Below are positions 19,252-31,283 of a stretch of 64,000 nucleotides of DNA, in pieces; within the stretch, counting starts at the first letter, position 1, and every line of letters begins with the position of its first letter. The notes under the pieces were generated by a model. That model made no database searches. It saw only the letters and a list, made by a program, of their open reading frames with translations, and was not told the origin of the DNA. The translations under genes were made by a program, and so were the position numbers. The stretch lies in assembly GCF_010646885.2 (NCBI RefSeq), contig NZ_CP050700.1, positions 532,001 to 596,000 of the forward strand. Direction: 5' to 3'. The DNA is from Desulfopila sp. IMCC35008. Its GTDB lineage: Bacteria; Desulfobacterota; Desulfobulbia; Desulfobulbales; Desulfocapsaceae.

Positions 19252-22200
19252 GTGGAAGAATTATTCAATTTTTTTCAAAAACCGAAAGCCCCTACGAAAT
19301 TCAAAAGCGTCAGGATTTCACTAGCATCGCCGGAGAAGATAATGGATTGGTCTCACGGCGAAGTGAAGAAGCCGGAGACGATCAATTATAGAACGTTCAA
19401 GCCCGAACGCGACGGGCTCTTTTGCGCCAAAATATTTGGACCGGTTAAGGATTTCGAATGTAACTGCGGAAAATACAAGCGCATGAAGCACCGTGGCGTC
19501 GTTTGCGAGAAATGCGGTGTAGAAGTTATCCAGTCAAAAGTACGTCGGGAGCGACTTGGCCATATCAAGCTTGCTGCTCCGGTGGCGCATATCTGGTTTT
19601 TAAAGAGTCTGCCGTCCAAGATCGGTGCCGTTCTTGATATGACGCTGAAGCAGCTTGAAAAAATTCTCTATTTCGAGCAATACGCGGTGGTAGAATCCGA
19701 GGTTGAGGCTGTTCCCGTCGGAACCCTGCTTACTGAGGATAAGTATCGTCAGTACAAGGAAGAGTATCCGGCTCAGTTTCGTGTAGGTATCGGAGCCGAA
19801 GCCATTCGTGAACTGCTCACCGGGACAGATCTTGTAGGGCTGTCTGCCTTGCTTCGCGAGGAGATGGCTAATACCAACTCGCAGACCAAAAGGCAAAAGC
19901 TTGGCAAGCGCCTGTTTGTTGTAGAGGCCTTTCGTGATTCAGGCAACCGCCCTGAATGGATGATTCTCGAGGTCATTCCGGTCTTGCCGCCGGACCTCCG
20001 TCCTTTGGTACCTCTTGAAGGTGGTCGTTTTGCTACATCCGATCTAAACGATCTGTACCGTCGGGTAATTAACAGGAATAACCGCCTCAAGCGCCTGCTC
20101 GAACTTGATGCACCGGATATCATTATCCGCAACGAGAAGCGGATGCTCCAGGAAGCGGTCGATGTACTGTTTGACAATGGACGTCGTGGCCGGGTCATCA
20201 CCGGCGCAAATAAACGTCCGCTCAAATCACTCGCCGATATGCTCAAAGGTAAGCAGGGACGTTTTCGTCAGAACCTGCTTGGTAAGCGTGTCGACTATTC
20301 CGGGCGTTCTGTTATTGTTGTTGGCCCGCATCTGCGTCTGCATCAGTGCGGTATCCCAAAGAAAATGGCCCTCGAATTGTTCAAGCCGTTTATTTATAAC
20401 AAGCTTGAGAACAAAGGATTTGTCACTACCATCAAGAGTGCCAGAAAGATGGTGGAGAAAGGTGCCAAGGAGGTATGGGATGTGCTTGAAGAGGTTGTAA
20501 CCGAGTATCCGGTTATCCTCAACCGTGCACCGACCCTGCATAGGCTCGGCATGCAGGCTTTTGAAGCCGTCTTGATCGAAGGTAAGGCTATTCAGCTGCA
20601 TCCGCTTGTCTGTGCGGCATTCAACGCCGACTTCGACGGTGACCAGATGGCAGTGCATGTACCGCTTTCTGTAGAGGCCCAGGTGGAAGCCAGGGTGTTG
20701 ATGATGTCTACGAACAACATCCTCTCTCCCGCCAATGGTGAGCCGGTCATCATCCCGTCACAGGATATCGTGCTCGGCCTTTATTATATGACCCGTGAAC
20801 GAATTAATGCTAAAGGTGAGGGCAAGGTCTTCTCTAATGATGATGAAGCCCGTATCGCCTACAACCACGGTGCGGTTGACCTTCAGGCCAAGGTGAAAAT
20901 CAGGAAAGATGGTGAGATTGTCGAATCAACTATGGGACGTATTATTCTCAGCCAGTTGCTTCCGCAGTCCGTACCGTTCCGTGAGATCAACAAAGTCATG
21001 TCCAAGAAGGCCCTGGCCAAGCTCATCGATTATACCTACCGTCAGGCTGGCACCAAGGATACAGTAATCCTTGCAGACAGGCTAAAAGATACAGGGTATG
21101 AGTATGCAACCCGCGCCGGAATCTCCATCTGCATCAATGATATGAAGATTCCGCTGAGCAAGGAAGATCTTGTTGAAGAGGCTGAAGCATCCGTACTTGA
21201 TGTCGAACAACAATATACTGATGGTCTGATCACCTCCGGTGAGAAGTACAATAAGGTTGTTGATATCTGGTCCAAGGTTTCCGAGGATGTTGCCAACGAG
21301 ATGATGGATGAGATCAAGGTTGATTATGTCAGAACCCGTGACAATGAACTGATAGAATCCCCGAGTTTCAACTCGATCTTCATTATGGCTGACTCCGGTG
21401 CAAGGGGCTCACGAGATCAGATTCGTCAGTTAGCCGGTATGCGTGGGCTGATGGCCAAACCGTCCGGTGCCATTATCGAGACTCCTATCAAGGCAAACTT
21501 CCGTGAAGGTCTGGGCGTTCTTGAATACTTCATTTCCACTCATGGTGCCCGTAAGGGTCTGGCTGATACCGCACTCAAGACGGCGAACTCCGGTTACCTG
21601 ACAAGAAGGCTTGTCGATGTGGCTCAGGAGGTAACAATTGTTGAGCGAGATTGCTTTACACTTGATGGCATCGTTGCCGAGCCTCTGTTAGATGGTGGTG
21701 AGATTATTGTTCCGCTTGGAGACAGGATTCTCGGTCGTGTTGCTCTTGAGGATGTTGTAGATCCATACAGCGACGAAGTCATTGTTAAAGCTGGCGAAGA
21801 GATTACAGAGGACCTCATCGCAGATATCGAGAAGGCTGGTGTCGACCGGGTCATGATACGGTCGGTTCTTTCATGCCGCTCGCGTCGTGGCGTCTGTGCA
21901 CTCTGCTATGGCCGTGATCTTGGTCGGGGACATATGGTTAATAAGGGTGAGGCGATTGGCGTTATAGCCGCTCAATCCATCGGTGAGCCCGGAACCCAGC
22001 TGACTATGCGTACCTTCCATATCGGTGGTACCGCATCAAGGGCTGTTGAACAGGCTGAAATCAAGACACAGCGGGGTGGTAAGGTCGGTTTCAGGAACCT
22101 GCATTCGGTTACTAATGTCGAAGGTATCAAGATCGTCATGAACCGCAACGCAGAAGTCGTTATCATGGATGACCTTGATCGCGAGCGCGAACGATACAAG

Positions 22201-23298
22201 GTTAACTACGGTGCCCAAATACTGGTTGCAGAAGGTGCAGAAGTTGAGGCAGGTACCGTTATGGCCGATTGGGATGCATACACTATACCGATTGTTTCTG
22301 AGGTCGGTGGTATTATTAAGTATGGTGATATCATAGAAGGTATGACCATGCAGGAAAAGGTCGATCCTGTCACCGGTAAGTCCTCAAAGGTCATTGTCCA
22401 CTCCACCGGGAGTGCCCAGTTGAACCCGCGGGTATCTGTTAAAGGAGAACGCGGTAAGACCTTGAAACTTCCCAATTCAGATGTATTTGCGCGCTATAGC
22501 CTGCCGGTTGGTTCCATCATCTCTGTCGATGAGGGAGATGTGATAGAACCGGGTTCTGTGGTCGGTAAGATTCCACGTGAATCTTCAAAGACAAAGGATA
22601 TTACAGGTGGTTTGCCCCGAGTTGCAGAACTCTTTGAGGTTCGTAAACCTAAGGATCCTGCCGTTATCTCAAAAATCGACGGTCGTGTCAGCTTCGGTAA
22701 AGAACTGAAAGGGAAGCGTCGTGTTGTAGTCACTCCGGAATATGGTGATCCTGAAGAGTACCTGGTACCGAAGGTCAAGCATATCATTGTCCATGAGGGT
22801 GACTATGTACAGGCTGGTGAACCGTTGATGGAAGGAACTGTTGTTCCCAACGACATCCTCTCTGTACTCGGCGTCAAGGAACTTGCTAAATTCCTTGTCA
22901 ACGAGATTCAGGAGGTGTACCGCCTGCAAGGTGTAAAGATCAACGATAAACATATTGAGGTTATCGTTCGTCAGATGCTCAAGCGTGTAATGATAACAAA
23001 CGCTGGTGAATCCCGATTTATGATCGGGGAGCAGGTCGAGTGGTGGAAGTTTGAGGAAGAGAGGGAGCGACTGATGGTCGAAGGTAAACAACCTGCTGTT
23101 GCAGAGCCACTGTTGCTTGGTGTGACGAAAGCATCTCTTTCAACAGAGAGCTTTATTTCCGCAGCCTCCTTCCAGGAAACCACCAAGGTTCTCACCAATG
23201 CAGCTATGGCTGGCAAGGTTGATGAACTTACAGGTTTAAAGGAAAATGTGATTATGGGACGCCTGATTTCTGCAGGAACCGGACTTGACGGGCAATAG
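19252..23298 (+). CDS. rpoC: DNA-directed RNA polymerase subunit beta'
   Basis: Subunit holding the catalytic magnesium. 1348 residues from a GTG start behind AAGGGAGAGG. The N-terminal zinc site has C70, C72, C85 and C88. The active-site loop NADFDGDQM is at about 458-466. The second zinc region ([17 protein letters not shown]) lies in the C-terminal third, before the jaw/clamp end. It ends 164 bases before rpsL; in that gap lies a long inverted repeat around a possible promoter. Confidence 0.98.
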   Translation: MEELFNFFQKPKAPTKFKSVRISLASPEKIMDWSHGEVKKPETINYRTFKPERDGLFCAKIFGPVKDFECNCGKYKRMKHRGVVCEKCGVEVIQSKVRRERLGHIKLAAPVAHIWFLKSLPSKIGAVLDMTLKQLEKILYFEQYAVVESEVEAVPVGTLLTEDKYRQYKEEYPAQFRVGIGAEAIRELLTGTDLVGLSALLREEMANTNSQTKRQKLGKRLFVVEAFRDSGNRPEWMILEVIPVLPPDLRPLVPLEGGRFATSDLNDLYRRVINRNNRLKRLLELDAPDIIIRNEKRMLQEAVDVLFDNGRRGRVITGANKRPLKSLADMLKGKQGRFRQNLLGKRVDYSGRSVIVVGPHLRLHQCGIPKKMALELFKPFIYNKLENKGFVTTIKSARKMVEKGAKEVWDVLEEVVTEYPVILNRAPTLHRLGMQAFEAVLIEGKAIQLHPLVCAAFNADFDGDQMAVHVPLSVEAQVEARVLMMSTNNILSPANGEPVIIPSQDIVLGLYYMTRERINAKGEGKVFSNDDEARIAYNHGAVDLQAKVKIRKDGEIVESTMGRIILSQLLPQSVPFREINKVMSKKALAKLIDYTYRQAGTKDTVILADRLKDTGYEYATRAGISICINDMKIPLSKEDLVEEAEASVLDVEQQYTDGLITSGEKYNKVVDIWSKVSEDVANEMMDEIKVDYVRTRDNELIESPSFNSIFIMADSGARGSRDQIRQLAGMRGLMAKPSGAIIETPIKANFREGLGVLEYFISTHGARKGLADTALKTANSGYLTRRLVDVAQEVTIVERDCFTLDGIVAEPLLDGGEIIVPLGDRILGRVALEDVVDPYSDEVIVKAGEEITEDLIADIEKAGVDRVMIRSVLSCRSRRGVCALCYGRDLGRGHMVNKGEAIGVIAAQSIGEPGTQLTMRTFHIGGTASRAVEQAEIKTQRGGKVGFRNLHSVTNVEGIKIVMNRNAEVVIMDDLDRERERYKVNYGAQILVAEGAEVEAGTVMADWDAYTIPIVSEVGGIIKYGDIIEGMTMQEKVDPVTGKSSKVIVHSTGSAQLNPRVSVKGERGKTLKLPNSDVFARYSLPVGSIISVDEGDVIEPGSVVGKIPRESSKTKDITGGLPRVAELFEVRKPKDPAVISKIDGRVSFGKELKGKRRVVVTPEYGDPEEYLVPKVKHIIVHEGDYVQAGEPLMEGTVVPNDILSVLGVKELAKFLVNEIQEVYRLQGVKINDKHIEVIVRQMLKRVMITNAGESRFMIGEQVEWWKFEEERERLMVEGKQPAVAEPLLLGVTKASLSTESFISAASFQETTKVLTNAAMAGKVDELTGLKENVIMGRLISAGTGLDGQ

Positions 23299-23318
23299 TC
23301 CTATCACATTAAAATAAC

Positions 23319-23409
23319 GTTGTAGACCTTTTTATTCTTGACACTATTTGCTGATTGAGGTAAATGATACCTTTTTCGTGCAAATTTTCAGAGCAAAAAG
23401 GTCTGCAAC
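23319..23409. repeat. 15-bp inverted repeat in the rpoC-rpsL gap
   Basis: GTTGTAGACCTTTTT (23319-23333) and AAAAAGGTCTGCAAC (23395-23409) pair over 15 positions, one of them a G-U pair, with 61 bases between. A possible promoter lies inside the loop. In rpoC read-through RNA it could form a processing stem; transcripts from the inner promoter would lack the left arm. Confidence 0.7.
23338..23366 (+). promoter_or_regulatory. Possible promoter of the str operon
   Basis: A perfect TTGACA (23338-23343) with a 17-base spacer to TAAATG (23361-23366), a poor -10. It is placed about 95 bases before rpsL. Confidence 0.4.
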
Positions 23410-23462
23410 TGCATTGTCAGAAAATTATATAAACGGTTAGTCAAACAGGAGCAGTAGACGCA

Positions 23463-23834
23463 ATGCCAACTATTAACCAACTTGTCAGGCGCGGCAGGAA
23501 GAAGAGTGTTACGAAGACCAATACTCCCGCCCTTAAGGGGTCTCCCCAGAAAAGGGGCGTTTGTGTAAGGGTTTACACGACAACTCCCAAAAAACCAAAC
23601 TCTGCATTGAGAAAGGTGGCCAGGGTTCGGCTTACTAACGGGATTGAGGTTACATCCTATATCCCAGGTATCGGTCATAACCTTCAGGAGCACTCAGTTG
23701 TCCTGATTCGCGGCGGCAGGGTGAAGGATCTTCCGGGTGTTCGGTATCATGTTGTTCGTGGTACTCTTGATAGTCTCGGTGTGTCTGACAGGCGTCAGGG
23801 CCGTTCTAAATATGGAGCAAAACGTCCTTCCTAG
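23463..23834 (+). CDS. rpsL: 30S ribosomal protein S12
   Basis: Decoding-centre protein. 123 residues, starting [12 protein letters not shown], with the conserved [15 protein letters not shown] loop and [18 protein letters not shown]. The Lys residues whose mutation gives streptomycin resistance elsewhere are unchanged. CAGGAGC lies upstream of the ATG. First gene of the str operon (rpsL-rpsG-fusA-tuf). Confidence 0.98.
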   Translation: MPTINQLVRRGRKKSVTKTNTPALKGSPQKRGVCVRVYTTTPKKPNSALRKVARVRLTNGIEVTSYIPGIGHNLQEHSVVLIRGGRVKDLPGVRYHVVRGTLDSLGVSDRRQGRSKYGAKRPS

Positions 23835-23863
23835 AGGGTGTACTCTGATGGAGAAAATGTGAT

Positions 23864-24337
23864 ATGTCTCGTAGAAAAGTAGCTAATCGGCGTCCTGTCG
23901 ATCCGGATCCGAAGTTCAATAGCCTGCTGGTGAGTAAATTTACCAATGGCCTGATGGAGCGTGGTAAGAAGAGCCTTGCGCATCGTATATTTTATGATGC
24001 GATGGAGATTGTTGAGCAGAAAATCACCGAGGAAGATCCGTTGACCGTCTTTGAAGAGGCGATGGAGCACGTGCGTCCAAGAGTTGAGGTTAAGTCTCGC
24101 CGTGTTGGTGGTGCGACGTACCAGGTGCCGATGGAAGTGCGACAGACTCGACGTAACGCGCTTGCTATCAGGTGGATAATCGGGTTTGCAAAATCCCGCT
24201 CTGGTCGTTCAATGTCAGAAAAGCTGGCGGCCGAGCTTATGGATGCGTATAATAATCGTGGGGCGTCCGTGAAAAAGCGTGACGATACCCATCGTATGGC
24301 AGAAGCAAACAAGGCTTTTGCGCATTATCGCTGGTAG
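23864..24337 (+). CDS. rpsG: 30S ribosomal protein S7
   Basis: Primary binder of the 3' major domain of 16S rRNA and the usual repressor of the str mRNA. 157 residues beginning [18 protein letters not shown], with [20 protein letters not shown] in the middle. It sits 29 bases after rpsL, normal length and position. Confidence 0.98.
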   Translation: MSRRKVANRRPVDPDPKFNSLLVSKFTNGLMERGKKSLAHRIFYDAMEIVEQKITEEDPLTVFEEAMEHVRPRVEVKSRRVGGATYQVPMEVRQTRRNALAIRWIIGFAKSRSGRSMSEKLAAELMDAYNNRGASVKKRDDTHRMAEANKAFAHYRW

Positions 24338-24408
24338 GAACAGGAAATAACTGGCGATGCCAGGGGTTGGCATCAGCACTAACTTGAACTTTACTTTGAG
24401 GGAGCGCG

Positions 24409-26487
24409 ATGGCAACCCGAGCTGTATTGAGTGAAGTACGTAATATCGGTATCATGGCGCACATTGATGCCGGTAAGACCACGACCACAGAAAGAATTTT
24501 ATACTATACTGGTCGATCCCATAAAATTGGGGAGGTTCATGACGGTAACGCTGTCATGGACTGGATGGAGCAGGAGCAGGAAAGAGGAATTACTATTACC
24601 TCTGCAGCGACAACCTGTTACTGGCGTGATCATAAAATAAACATTATCGATACTCCCGGGCATGTCGATTTCACTGTTGAGGTGGAACGGTCGCTTCGGG
24701 TGCTTGACGGTTCAGTAGCCGTTTTTTGTGCTGTCGGTGGTGTGGAGCCGCAGTCAGAGACAGTCTGGCGGCAGGCAGATAAATATAACATCCCGCGAAT
24801 AGCGTTCATCAATAAGATGGACAGGGTCGGAGCGAATTTCGACAGATGCGTGGAGATGATAAAGGATAGGCTCGGGGCGAACCCTGTTCCGATCCAGATT
24901 CCAGTCGGTAATGAAGCCGACTTTGCCGGGGTTATAGACCTGGTGGAAGAGAAGATGCTCACCTTCGACGAGCACTCTCTCGGGCAGGATGTGAAAGCTG
25001 TAGATGTACCTGCCGAATACAACAACGATTTCACGGCCGCACGTATGGCACTCCTCGAGAAGTTGGCCGACTTCGATGAGGATGTCATGGAAAAATACTT
25101 AAATGATACCAAGGTATCTGCGACTGAGATCTACAGCGCTCTCAGAAAAGCAACGCTGGCACTCGATCTTGTGCCTGTGCTGTGTGGGAGTGCTTTTAAG
25201 AATAAGGGTGTGCAACCCCTGCTTGATGCGGTGATCGCTTATCTCCCTTCTCCTCTCGATGTCGAGTTGATAGAGGGTGAAGATAGAGATGGTGAGATCG
25301 TCAATCGCAAGCGAGACCCTGATGAGAAGTTTGCAGGTCTTGTGTTCAAGCTTATGTCCGATTCGTTTGTTGAGAACCTCGCTTTTATCCGTGTTTATTC
25401 GGGTAAGATCGCTCTTGGCGACAAGGTTTTTAACCCGGGCAAAAAAAAGCAGGAGAAGATCAGCAAGATCCTGAAAATGCACGCCAATAAGAGAGAGCAG
25501 GTGAAGGAACTCTCGGCCGGTGATATCGGGGCTCTGGTAGGTCTTAGGTTTACCACCACCGGCGACACGCTTTGTGAAAAGGGTGACTTCATTGTTCTTG
25601 AGAGCATGGAGTTTCCAGAGCCGGTTATCGGCGTTGCTATCGAGCCGTCGAGCAAGGCAGAAGAGGCAAAGCTTGAAGAGTCGCTTGGTAAGATCGCCCT
25701 TGAGGACCCGTCTTTTACCATAACGACGGACGCTGATACGGGGCAGACGATCATTTCAGGGATGGGAGAACTTCATCTTGAGATAATTGTGCACAGGCTG
25801 CTTCATGAGTTTAAGGTCGGTGCCAAGGTCGGTACCCCTCAGGTTGCCTACAAAGAGACAATTACTGTAGGGCAACGCTCAGAGGGTAAGTTTGATCAGT
25901 TGACCGGGGCGAAAGGGCAGTACGGTCACGTTATCATAGAGATTGAACCGCTGGAACGTGGAGCGGGTTTCGAGTTTGTCAATGAAGTTGACGAAAACAC
26001 GATTCCGGCTCAGTTTCTCGGTGCTATAGAGAAGGGTATAAGGGACAGTCTTGATGCCGGTCCCCTTATTGGTTACCCTCTCACTGACATAAAGGTCAGG
26101 TTGGTTGGAGGTTCCTACCATGAGGAGGACTCAACTGACATGGCTTTTGGCGTTTCGGCCGGTATGGCCATTCGTCGAGCCTCTTCGGAGGCAGGACCGG
26201 CGTTGCTTGAACCGGTTATGGATCTGGTTGTTGTTACCCCTGAGGAATATATGGGGGATGCAATTGCGGATCTCAACAGCAAACGAGGCAAGATCGTTGG
26301 TGTCGAAGCAGAAGGTGTTCTGCAGAATATCAGCGCTAATGTGCCGCTTGCTGAGCTCTTTGGGTATTCGACTTCATTGAGGTCTGCGACCCAGGGAAGG
26401 GCAAATTTCACAATGCAATTTTTAGAGTATGATGTGGTACCTGCTGCAAAGGCAGAGGCAATTATTAAGAAAATCAGAGGGATTTAA
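24409..26487 (+). CDS. fusA: Elongation factor G
   Basis: GTPase that drives translocation and, with RRF, ribosome recycling. 692 residues with G1 AHIDAGKT (17-24), switch [10 protein letters not shown] and G4 NKMD, then domains II-V. GGGAGCGCG precedes the ATG. Situated between rpsG and tuf as in the canonical str operon. Only one EF-G is present in the window. Confidence 0.98.
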   Translation: MATRAVLSEVRNIGIMAHIDAGKTTTTERILYYTGRSHKIGEVHDGNAVMDWMEQEQERGITITSAATTCYWRDHKINIIDTPGHVDFTVEVERSLRVLDGSVAVFCAVGGVEPQSETVWRQADKYNIPRIAFINKMDRVGANFDRCVEMIKDRLGANPVPIQIPVGNEADFAGVIDLVEEKMLTFDEHSLGQDVKAVDVPAEYNNDFTAARMALLEKLADFDEDVMEKYLNDTKVSATEIYSALRKATLALDLVPVLCGSAFKNKGVQPLLDAVIAYLPSPLDVELIEGEDRDGEIVNRKRDPDEKFAGLVFKLMSDSFVENLAFIRVYSGKIALGDKVFNPGKKKQEKISKILKMHANKREQVKELSAGDIGALVGLRFTTTGDTLCEKGDFIVLESMEFPEPVIGVAIEPSSKAEEAKLEESLGKIALEDPSFTITTDADTGQTIISGMGELHLEIIVHRLLHEFKVGAKVGTPQVAYKETITVGQRSEGKFDQLTGAKGQYGHVIIEIEPLERGAGFEFVNEVDENTIPAQFLGAIEKGIRDSLDAGPLIGYPLTDIKVRLVGGSYHEEDSTDMAFGVSAGMAIRRASSEAGPALLEPVMDLVVVTPEEYMGDAIADLNSKRGKIVGVEAEGVLQNISANVPLAELFGYSTSLRSATQGRANFTMQFLEYDVVPAAKAEAIIKKIRGI

Positions 26488-26511
26488 CGTCCGGATTATT
26501 GAGGAATCACT

Positions 26512-27702
26512 ATGGCTAAGGAAAAATTTGAAAGGACTAAGCCGCATGTCAACGTCGGAACAGTAGGTCATATCGATCATGGTAAAACCACCCTGACCGC
26601 TGCAATTACAAGGGTTCTGTCCACCAAAGGCCAGGCTGACTTCACAGATTTCAGTGAAATTGACAAAGCACCAGAAGAAAAAGAACGTGGAATCACCATT
26701 GCCACTGCCCATGTAGAGTATGAAACAGACACTCGTCATTATGCTCACGTTGATTGTCCTGGTCATGCCGATTATATCAAGAACATGATAACTGGTGCTG
26801 CCCAGATGGATGGCGCAATACTCGTCGTAGCCGCGACAGATGGTGCTATGCCGCAAACCCGTGAGCACATTCTGCTCGCCCGCCAGGTCGGTGTACCCGC
26901 AATCGTCGTATTTCTAAACAAATGCGATATGGTTGACGATGAAGAGCTGATTGAGCTGGTGGAGATGGAGTTACGTGAGCTTTTAGACAAGTATGAATTC
27001 CCGGGAGATGACATCCCGTTCGTTCAGGGATCTGCATTGCTTGCTCTTGAAAATCCTGAGGATGAGGAGAAGGCCAAGTGTATCTGGGATTTGATGGCAG
27101 CAGTTGACTCTTACATTCCTGAGCCGGAGCGCGATATCGATCAGGCATTCCTGATGCCGATTGAGGATGTTTTCTCTATCTCTGGACGGGGTACCGTTGC
27201 CACCGGTCGTGTTGAACGCGGCATAGTCAGAGTTGGTGACGAGGTTGAGATAGTCGGTATCAAGGATACCCAGAAGACTACTTGTACAGGTGTGGAGATG
27301 TTTCGCAAGCTTCTCGACGAAGGTCAGGCCGGTGATAATATCGGTGCTTTGCTTCGTGGTGTGAAGCGTGAAGAAATTGAGCGTGGACAGGTTCTGTCAA
27401 AGCCGGGGTCTATTACCCCGCACACTAATTTCGAGGCCGAGTGCTACATTCTCGGTAAAGACGAGGGTGGACGTCATACACCATTTTTTAATGGATATCG
27501 TCCGCAGTTCTATTTCAGAACAACAGATGTTACAGGTATCGTTACATTGCCCGAGGGGACCGAAATGGTTATGCCTGGCGATAATGTCAGCGTTACCGCT
27601 GAGTTGATTACACCCATTGCCATGGATGAAGGGCTTCGTTTCGCTATTCGCGAAGGCGGTCGTACTGTCGGCGCTGGCGTTGTAAGCAAAATTAATAAAT
27701 AA
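26512..27702 (+). CDS. tuf: Elongation factor Tu, copy 2
   Basis: Second EF-Tu gene, in the str operon 24 bases after fusA and 9 bases before rpsJ. 396 residues with the same GTPase motifs as the copy at 9761 and seven amino-acid differences from it. Many synonymous sites differ along the body of the gene (for example AAAACTACATTGACT against AAAACCACCCTGACC), while the first ~70 bases are closer. The close protein identity suggests both make functional EF-Tu. Confidence 0.98.
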   Translation: MAKEKFERTKPHVNVGTVGHIDHGKTTLTAAITRVLSTKGQADFTDFSEIDKAPEEKERGITIATAHVEYETDTRHYAHVDCPGHADYIKNMITGAAQMDGAILVVAATDGAMPQTREHILLARQVGVPAIVVFLNKCDMVDDEELIELVEMELRELLDKYEFPGDDIPFVQGSALLALENPEDEEKAKCIWDLMAAVDSYIPEPERDIDQAFLMPIEDVFSISGRGTVATGRVERGIVRVGDEVEIVGIKDTQKTTCTGVEMFRKLLDEGQAGDNIGALLRGVKREEIERGQVLSKPGSITPHTNFEAECYILGKDEGGRHTPFFNGYRPQFYFRTTDVTGIVTLPEGTEMVMPGDNVSVTAELITPIAMDEGLRFAIREGGRTVGAGVVSKINK

Positions 27703-27711
27703 AGGTGAACG

Positions 27712-28026
27712 ATGATACCTACAGAAAAAATTCGTATTCGTTTAAAAGCCTACGATCACAAGCTGCTTGATCAGTCAACCACCGAGATTGTGGAGACCGC
27801 GAGGCGCACCGGTTCAGCCGTTGCCGGCCCGATACCTCTGCCCACCTCGATAAATAAGTTCTGTGTTCTTCGTTCACCACATGTGGATAAGAAATCTCGG
27901 GAACAGTTTGAGATGAGAACCCATCGTCGTTTATTGGACATTCTTGAGCCGACCCAGCAGACCATTGATCTGCTGATGAAGCTTGAGCTCTCCGCAGGCG
28001 TCGATGTCGAAATTAAACTGCCGTAA
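27712..28026 (+). CDS. rpsJ: 30S ribosomal protein S10
   Basis: Small-subunit head protein that also serves as the NusG contact (NusE) in antitermination. 104 residues, with [17 protein letters not shown] near the start and the [20 protein letters not shown] loop. AAAGGTG precedes the ATG. The 9-base gap to tuf joins str and S10 operons without a visible terminator. Confidence 0.98.
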   Translation: MIPTEKIRIRLKAYDHKLLDQSTTEIVETARRTGSAVAGPIPLPTSINKFCVLRSPHVDKKSREQFEMRTHRRLLDILEPTQQTIDLLMKLELSAGVDVEIKLP

Positions 28027-28067
28027 TTGGCGGTATAGCCAAGTAAATCGAAGCATCGGGTAATATT

Positions 28068-28697
28068 ATGCCAAAGACAATGGGTATATTAGGAAAGAAA
28101 ATCGGGATGACCCGCGTCTACAGTGAGCTGGGACAGGCGACCCCCGTTACCGTCGTTGAAGCCGGACCCTGCAAGGTGCTCCAGGTCAAGACAGTAGAAA
28201 AAGACGGATACAGTGCCATTCAGGTCGGTTTCGGTGCCAAAAAATCGCAACGGGTCAATAAACCAACTGCGGGCCATATGAAAAAGTCCGAATCTGAAGG
28301 GTTCTATCACATTCGTGAATTCCGCGTAACTGACGAAGCCGAATATGAGGTTGGTCAGGAAATTGGCCTCGGTTCTCTCTTCAACGCTGGAGATGTCGTG
28401 GACGTACAGGGAACCAGTAAAGGAAAAGGTTTCCAGGGTGTCGTTCGGCGCTACGGTTTCGCAGGTGGCGGTGATACTCACGGTTCAATGTTCCACAGAG
28501 CTCCGGGTTCAATTGGTTGTAGTGCCTGGCCGGGCCGCGTCGTTAAAGGAAAGAAAATGCCAGGCCGTATGGGTAACGATACTGTTCTGAAGAAGAATGT
28601 GCTGGTTATCGATGTACGCGCTGATGAGAATATCGTTCTGCTGAAAGGACCTGTACCAGGAGCCAAGAATGGTCTCCTGAAGATTTTTTCCAAATAA
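28068..28697 (+). CDS. rplC: 50S ribosomal protein L3
   Basis: Early assembly protein close to the peptidyl transferase centre. 209 residues starting [20 protein letters not shown], with the conserved [17 protein letters not shown] and the MPGRMGN loop. The Shine-Dalgarno is poor. Second gene of the S10 operon. Confidence 0.97.
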   Translation: MPKTMGILGKKIGMTRVYSELGQATPVTVVEAGPCKVLQVKTVEKDGYSAIQVGFGAKKSQRVNKPTAGHMKKSESEGFYHIREFRVTDEAEYEVGQEIGLGSLFNAGDVVDVQGTSKGKGFQGVVRRYGFAGGGDTHGSMFHRAPGSIGCSAWPGRVVKGKKMPGRMGNDTVLKKNVLVIDVRADENIVLLKGPVPGAKNGLLKIFSK

Positions 28698-28734
28698 TTG
28701 ATATCGGATAAGAACCAGGTTCGAGGAGATAATA

Positions 28735-29358
28735 ATGTCAACAGTTAATGTAATGAACACCAAGAATGAGAACGTTGGTCAGGTTGAACTGAACGACGAC
28801 GTTTTCGGTCTTGAGGTGAAAGAGTACATCTTGCATGATGTTGTAAAGATGCAGCGTGCCGCTCGCCGTTCAGGTAATGCCTGTACCAAGACTCGTGTCG
28901 AGGTACGTGGCGGTGGAGCAAAGCCCTGGAGGCAAAAAGGAACAGGTCGTGCTCGTGCCGGTACCCGCAACTCGCCAATTTGGCGTGGTGGTGGAGTTAC
29001 TTTTGGCCCGAAGCCACGTGATTATAGCTTTAAGCTGAATAAAAAAGTCAAGAAGCAGGCTGTGGCAATGGCCATGAGTGCACGCCTGCAGGAAGAAAAT
29101 CTCATTGTTCTTGACGATTTTGGTATGGATGCTGTTAAGACCAAGGATTTTGTCGGTGTCATGAAGGCGCTCGATATCGAAAATGGTTTGATCGTTATCG
29201 ACGGAGACGTCGAAAATCTGAAGTTATCCTCCAGAAACGTCGTTGGTTTCAAGGTGCTGCCTTCAGAGGGTCTGAATGTCTATGACATTCTTCTTCACAA
29301 GAAGCTGGTCCTGGTCAAACCTGTAATCGAGACCCTTGAGAAGAGGTTGATGGCATGA
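28735..29358 (+). CDS. rplD: 50S ribosomal protein L4
   Basis: Lines the exit tunnel; in gamma-proteobacteria it represses the S10 operon, though no L4 leader was identified here. 207 residues. Globular domain with a basic tunnel extension (RVEVRGGGAKPWRQKGTGRA, residues about 53-72). GAGGAGAT precedes the ATG. Its stop overlaps the rplW start (ATGA), so L23 is translationally coupled. Confidence 0.97.
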   Translation: MSTVNVMNTKNENVGQVELNDDVFGLEVKEYILHDVVKMQRAARRSGNACTKTRVEVRGGGAKPWRQKGTGRARAGTRNSPIWRGGGVTFGPKPRDYSFKLNKKVKKQAVAMAMSARLQEENLIVLDDFGMDAVKTKDFVGVMKALDIENGLIVIDGDVENLKLSSRNVVGFKVLPSEGLNVYDILLHKKLVLVKPVIETLEKRLMA

Positions 29359-29642
29359 AAAATATCTACACCGTATTGAAGGGGCCCTGCCTCACTGAGA
29401 AGGCCGCCTTGTTACAGGAAGAAGACGGGAAAATCGTCTTTAAAGTACATCCCAAGGCGAACAAGATAGAGATCAAGAAGGCGGTTGAACAGATGTTCAA
29501 CGTAAAAGTCAAAGACGTTCGTACCGCCAACATGCACGGAAAACAGAAAAGAGTCGGTCAGAAAGTGGGATTTACCAACGACTGGAAAAAGGCCTATGTC
29601 ACTCTTTCTGAAGGTGAGATCAACTTTGCTGATGAGCTCTAA
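29355..29642 (+). CDS. rplW: 50S ribosomal protein L23
   Basis: Exit-tunnel rim protein that docks SRP and trigger factor. 95 residues, starting at the ATG that overlaps the L4 stop. Contains FKVHPKANKIEIKKAVEQMF and VGQKVGFTNDWKKAYVTL. Normal length. Confidence 0.97.
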   Translation: MKNIYTVLKGPCLTEKAALLQEEDGKIVFKVHPKANKIEIKKAVEQMFNVKVKDVRTANMHGKQKRVGQKVGFTNDWKKAYVTLSEGEINFADEL

Positions 29643-29714
29643 TCCCTCGTGCACTAAATTCTGATTTGTAAAAGATTCTATCTAATTATTTAATGATGGA
29701 GCGATTGGGAAACC

Positions 29715-30536
29715 ATGGCTATTAAGACATATAAACCAACATCAGCCGGTAAACGACACCAGGTATCCATTTCAAACCCTGATCTGTCGACAAAGAGACC
29801 GGAAAAGAGTCTGGTGACAAGTCTGTCCAAATCCGGCGGCAGAAACAACTACGGACGCATTACTTCCCGTCACATCGGTGGTGGGCACAAGCGTAAATAT
29901 AGAATTATTGATTTTAAGCGTGAAAAAATCGATATCGATGCCAAAGTCATCGCTATTGAATACGATCCGAACAGATCGGCAAATATCGCCCTGCTCAGCT
30001 ATCTTGACGGCGAGAAACGCTACATATTAAGCCCGGACGGAATCGCAGTAGGAGATACTGTTGTAGCCGGAGAGAGTGTGGATATTCAGCCAGGCAATTG
30101 TCTGCCGATGATTAATATTCCTCTTGGTACTGTAATCCACAATATTGAGATGAAAATCGGCAAAGGTGCACAGCTGGTTCGCAGTGCGGGCTCATCTGCA
30201 CAGCTGATGGCCAAAGAAGGAGATTATGTTTTGGTTCGGCTGCCTTCCGGTGAAGTTCGTAAGTTTCACAAGAAGTGCCGTGCCTGCATCGGTTCTGTTG
30301 GAAATCGTGAGCATGAAAGCCAGAAACTCGGAAAAGCCGGTCGTACCAGATGGCAGGGGCGTCGTCCGAGCGTTCGTGGTGTTGCCATGAACCCGGTGGA
30401 TCATCCGATGGGTGGTGGTGAAGGTAAGAGTTCGGGTGGTCGTCATCCATGTACTCCATGGGGCTATCCTACCAAAGGATACAAGACCCGTAAGAAGAAA
30501 ACTTCAGACAAGTACATTGTCAAGAAGAGATCATAA
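29715..30536 (+). CDS. rplB: 50S ribosomal protein L2
   Basis: Needed for subunit joining and peptidyl transfer. 273 residues starting [20 protein letters not shown]. The conserved segment around [20 protein letters not shown] holds the essential His. The C-terminus is lysine/arginine rich. Third-domain layout and length are normal. Confidence 0.98.
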   Translation: MAIKTYKPTSAGKRHQVSISNPDLSTKRPEKSLVTSLSKSGGRNNYGRITSRHIGGGHKRKYRIIDFKREKIDIDAKVIAIEYDPNRSANIALLSYLDGEKRYILSPDGIAVGDTVVAGESVDIQPGNCLPMINIPLGTVIHNIEMKIGKGAQLVRSAGSSAQLMAKEGDYVLVRLPSGEVRKFHKKCRACIGSVGNREHESQKLGKAGRTRWQGRRPSVRGVAMNPVDHPMGGGEGKSSGGRHPCTPWGYPTKGYKTRKKKTSDKYIVKKRS

Positions 30537-30552
30537 TATCAAGGAGTGAATA

Positions 30553-30828
30553 ATGTCCCGTTCAATTAAAAAGGGTCCATTTATTGACGATCACCTGCTG
30601 AAAAAAATCGAGCAGGCCAATGAGAGTGGCTCCCGCAAGGTCATCAAGACATGGTCACGGCGTTCAGATATCAGTCCTGATATGGTAGGCCTCACCTTTG
30701 CCGTTCACAATGGAAAGAAATTTATCCCTGTCTTCGTCTCGGAGAACATGGTTGGTCACAAACTCGGTGAATTTTCACCGACTCGTACCTACTATGGTCA
30801 TGCCAGCGACAAGAAAGGAAAGAAATAA
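30553..30828 (+). CDS. rpsS: 30S ribosomal protein S19
   Basis: Head protein of the small subunit that touches the A-site finger. 91 residues beginning [20 protein letters not shown], ending in the conserved [26 protein letters not shown] lies before the ATG. It is 16 bases after rplB. Confidence 0.98.
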   Translation: MSRSIKKGPFIDDHLLKKIEQANESGSRKVIKTWSRRSDISPDMVGLTFAVHNGKKFIPVFVSENMVGHKLGEFSPTRTYYGHASDKKGKK

Positions 30829-30878
30829 TATACCTTCTACGTTGACGTTTAACGTACGACTCATTGGGAGTACACAAT

Positions 30879-31211
30879 ATGGAAGCACGAGCCGTAGGGA
30901 AATACATTAGAATATCCCCGCAGAAGGCGCGTTTGGTTGCCGATGTAGTGAGAGGGATGAGTGTAGATCAGGCGATTACCACCCTTCGCTTCATGCCGAA
31001 GAAAGGCGCCGGTATCCTGCGCAAAGTAATCGAATCTGCAGTTGCAAATGCAACGCAGGACGACCAGGCCGATGTCGATAATCTTTATGTTAAGACTATC
31101 ATGATCGACGGCGGGCCATCGCTGAAAAGAATTCGTCCCCGCGCTATGGGACGGGCAACCGGGATTATCAAGAGAACGAGTCACATTACCGTTGTTCTTG
31201 ATGAAAACTAA
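30879..31211 (+). CDS. rplV: 50S ribosomal protein L22
   Basis: Tunnel-constriction protein. The frame opens at a TTG at 30864, but that TTG is part of the TTGGGAG Shine-Dalgarno-like stretch, so the ATG at 30879 is preferred, giving 110 residues starting MEARAVGKYIRISPQKARLV. The hairpin end (GPSLKRIRPRAMGRATGI) is intact. Confidence 0.95.
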   Translation: MEARAVGKYIRISPQKARLVADVVRGMSVDQAITTLRFMPKKGAGILRKVIESAVANATQDDQADVDNLYVKTIMIDGGPSLKRIRPRAMGRATGIIKRTSHITVVLDEN

Positions 31212-31283
31212 TCGTGTCGATGGCCGAGTGCGGCAGACACAAAATTACAAGAAGCTGAAATAAGCACTCTTTGGAGGATTGTT

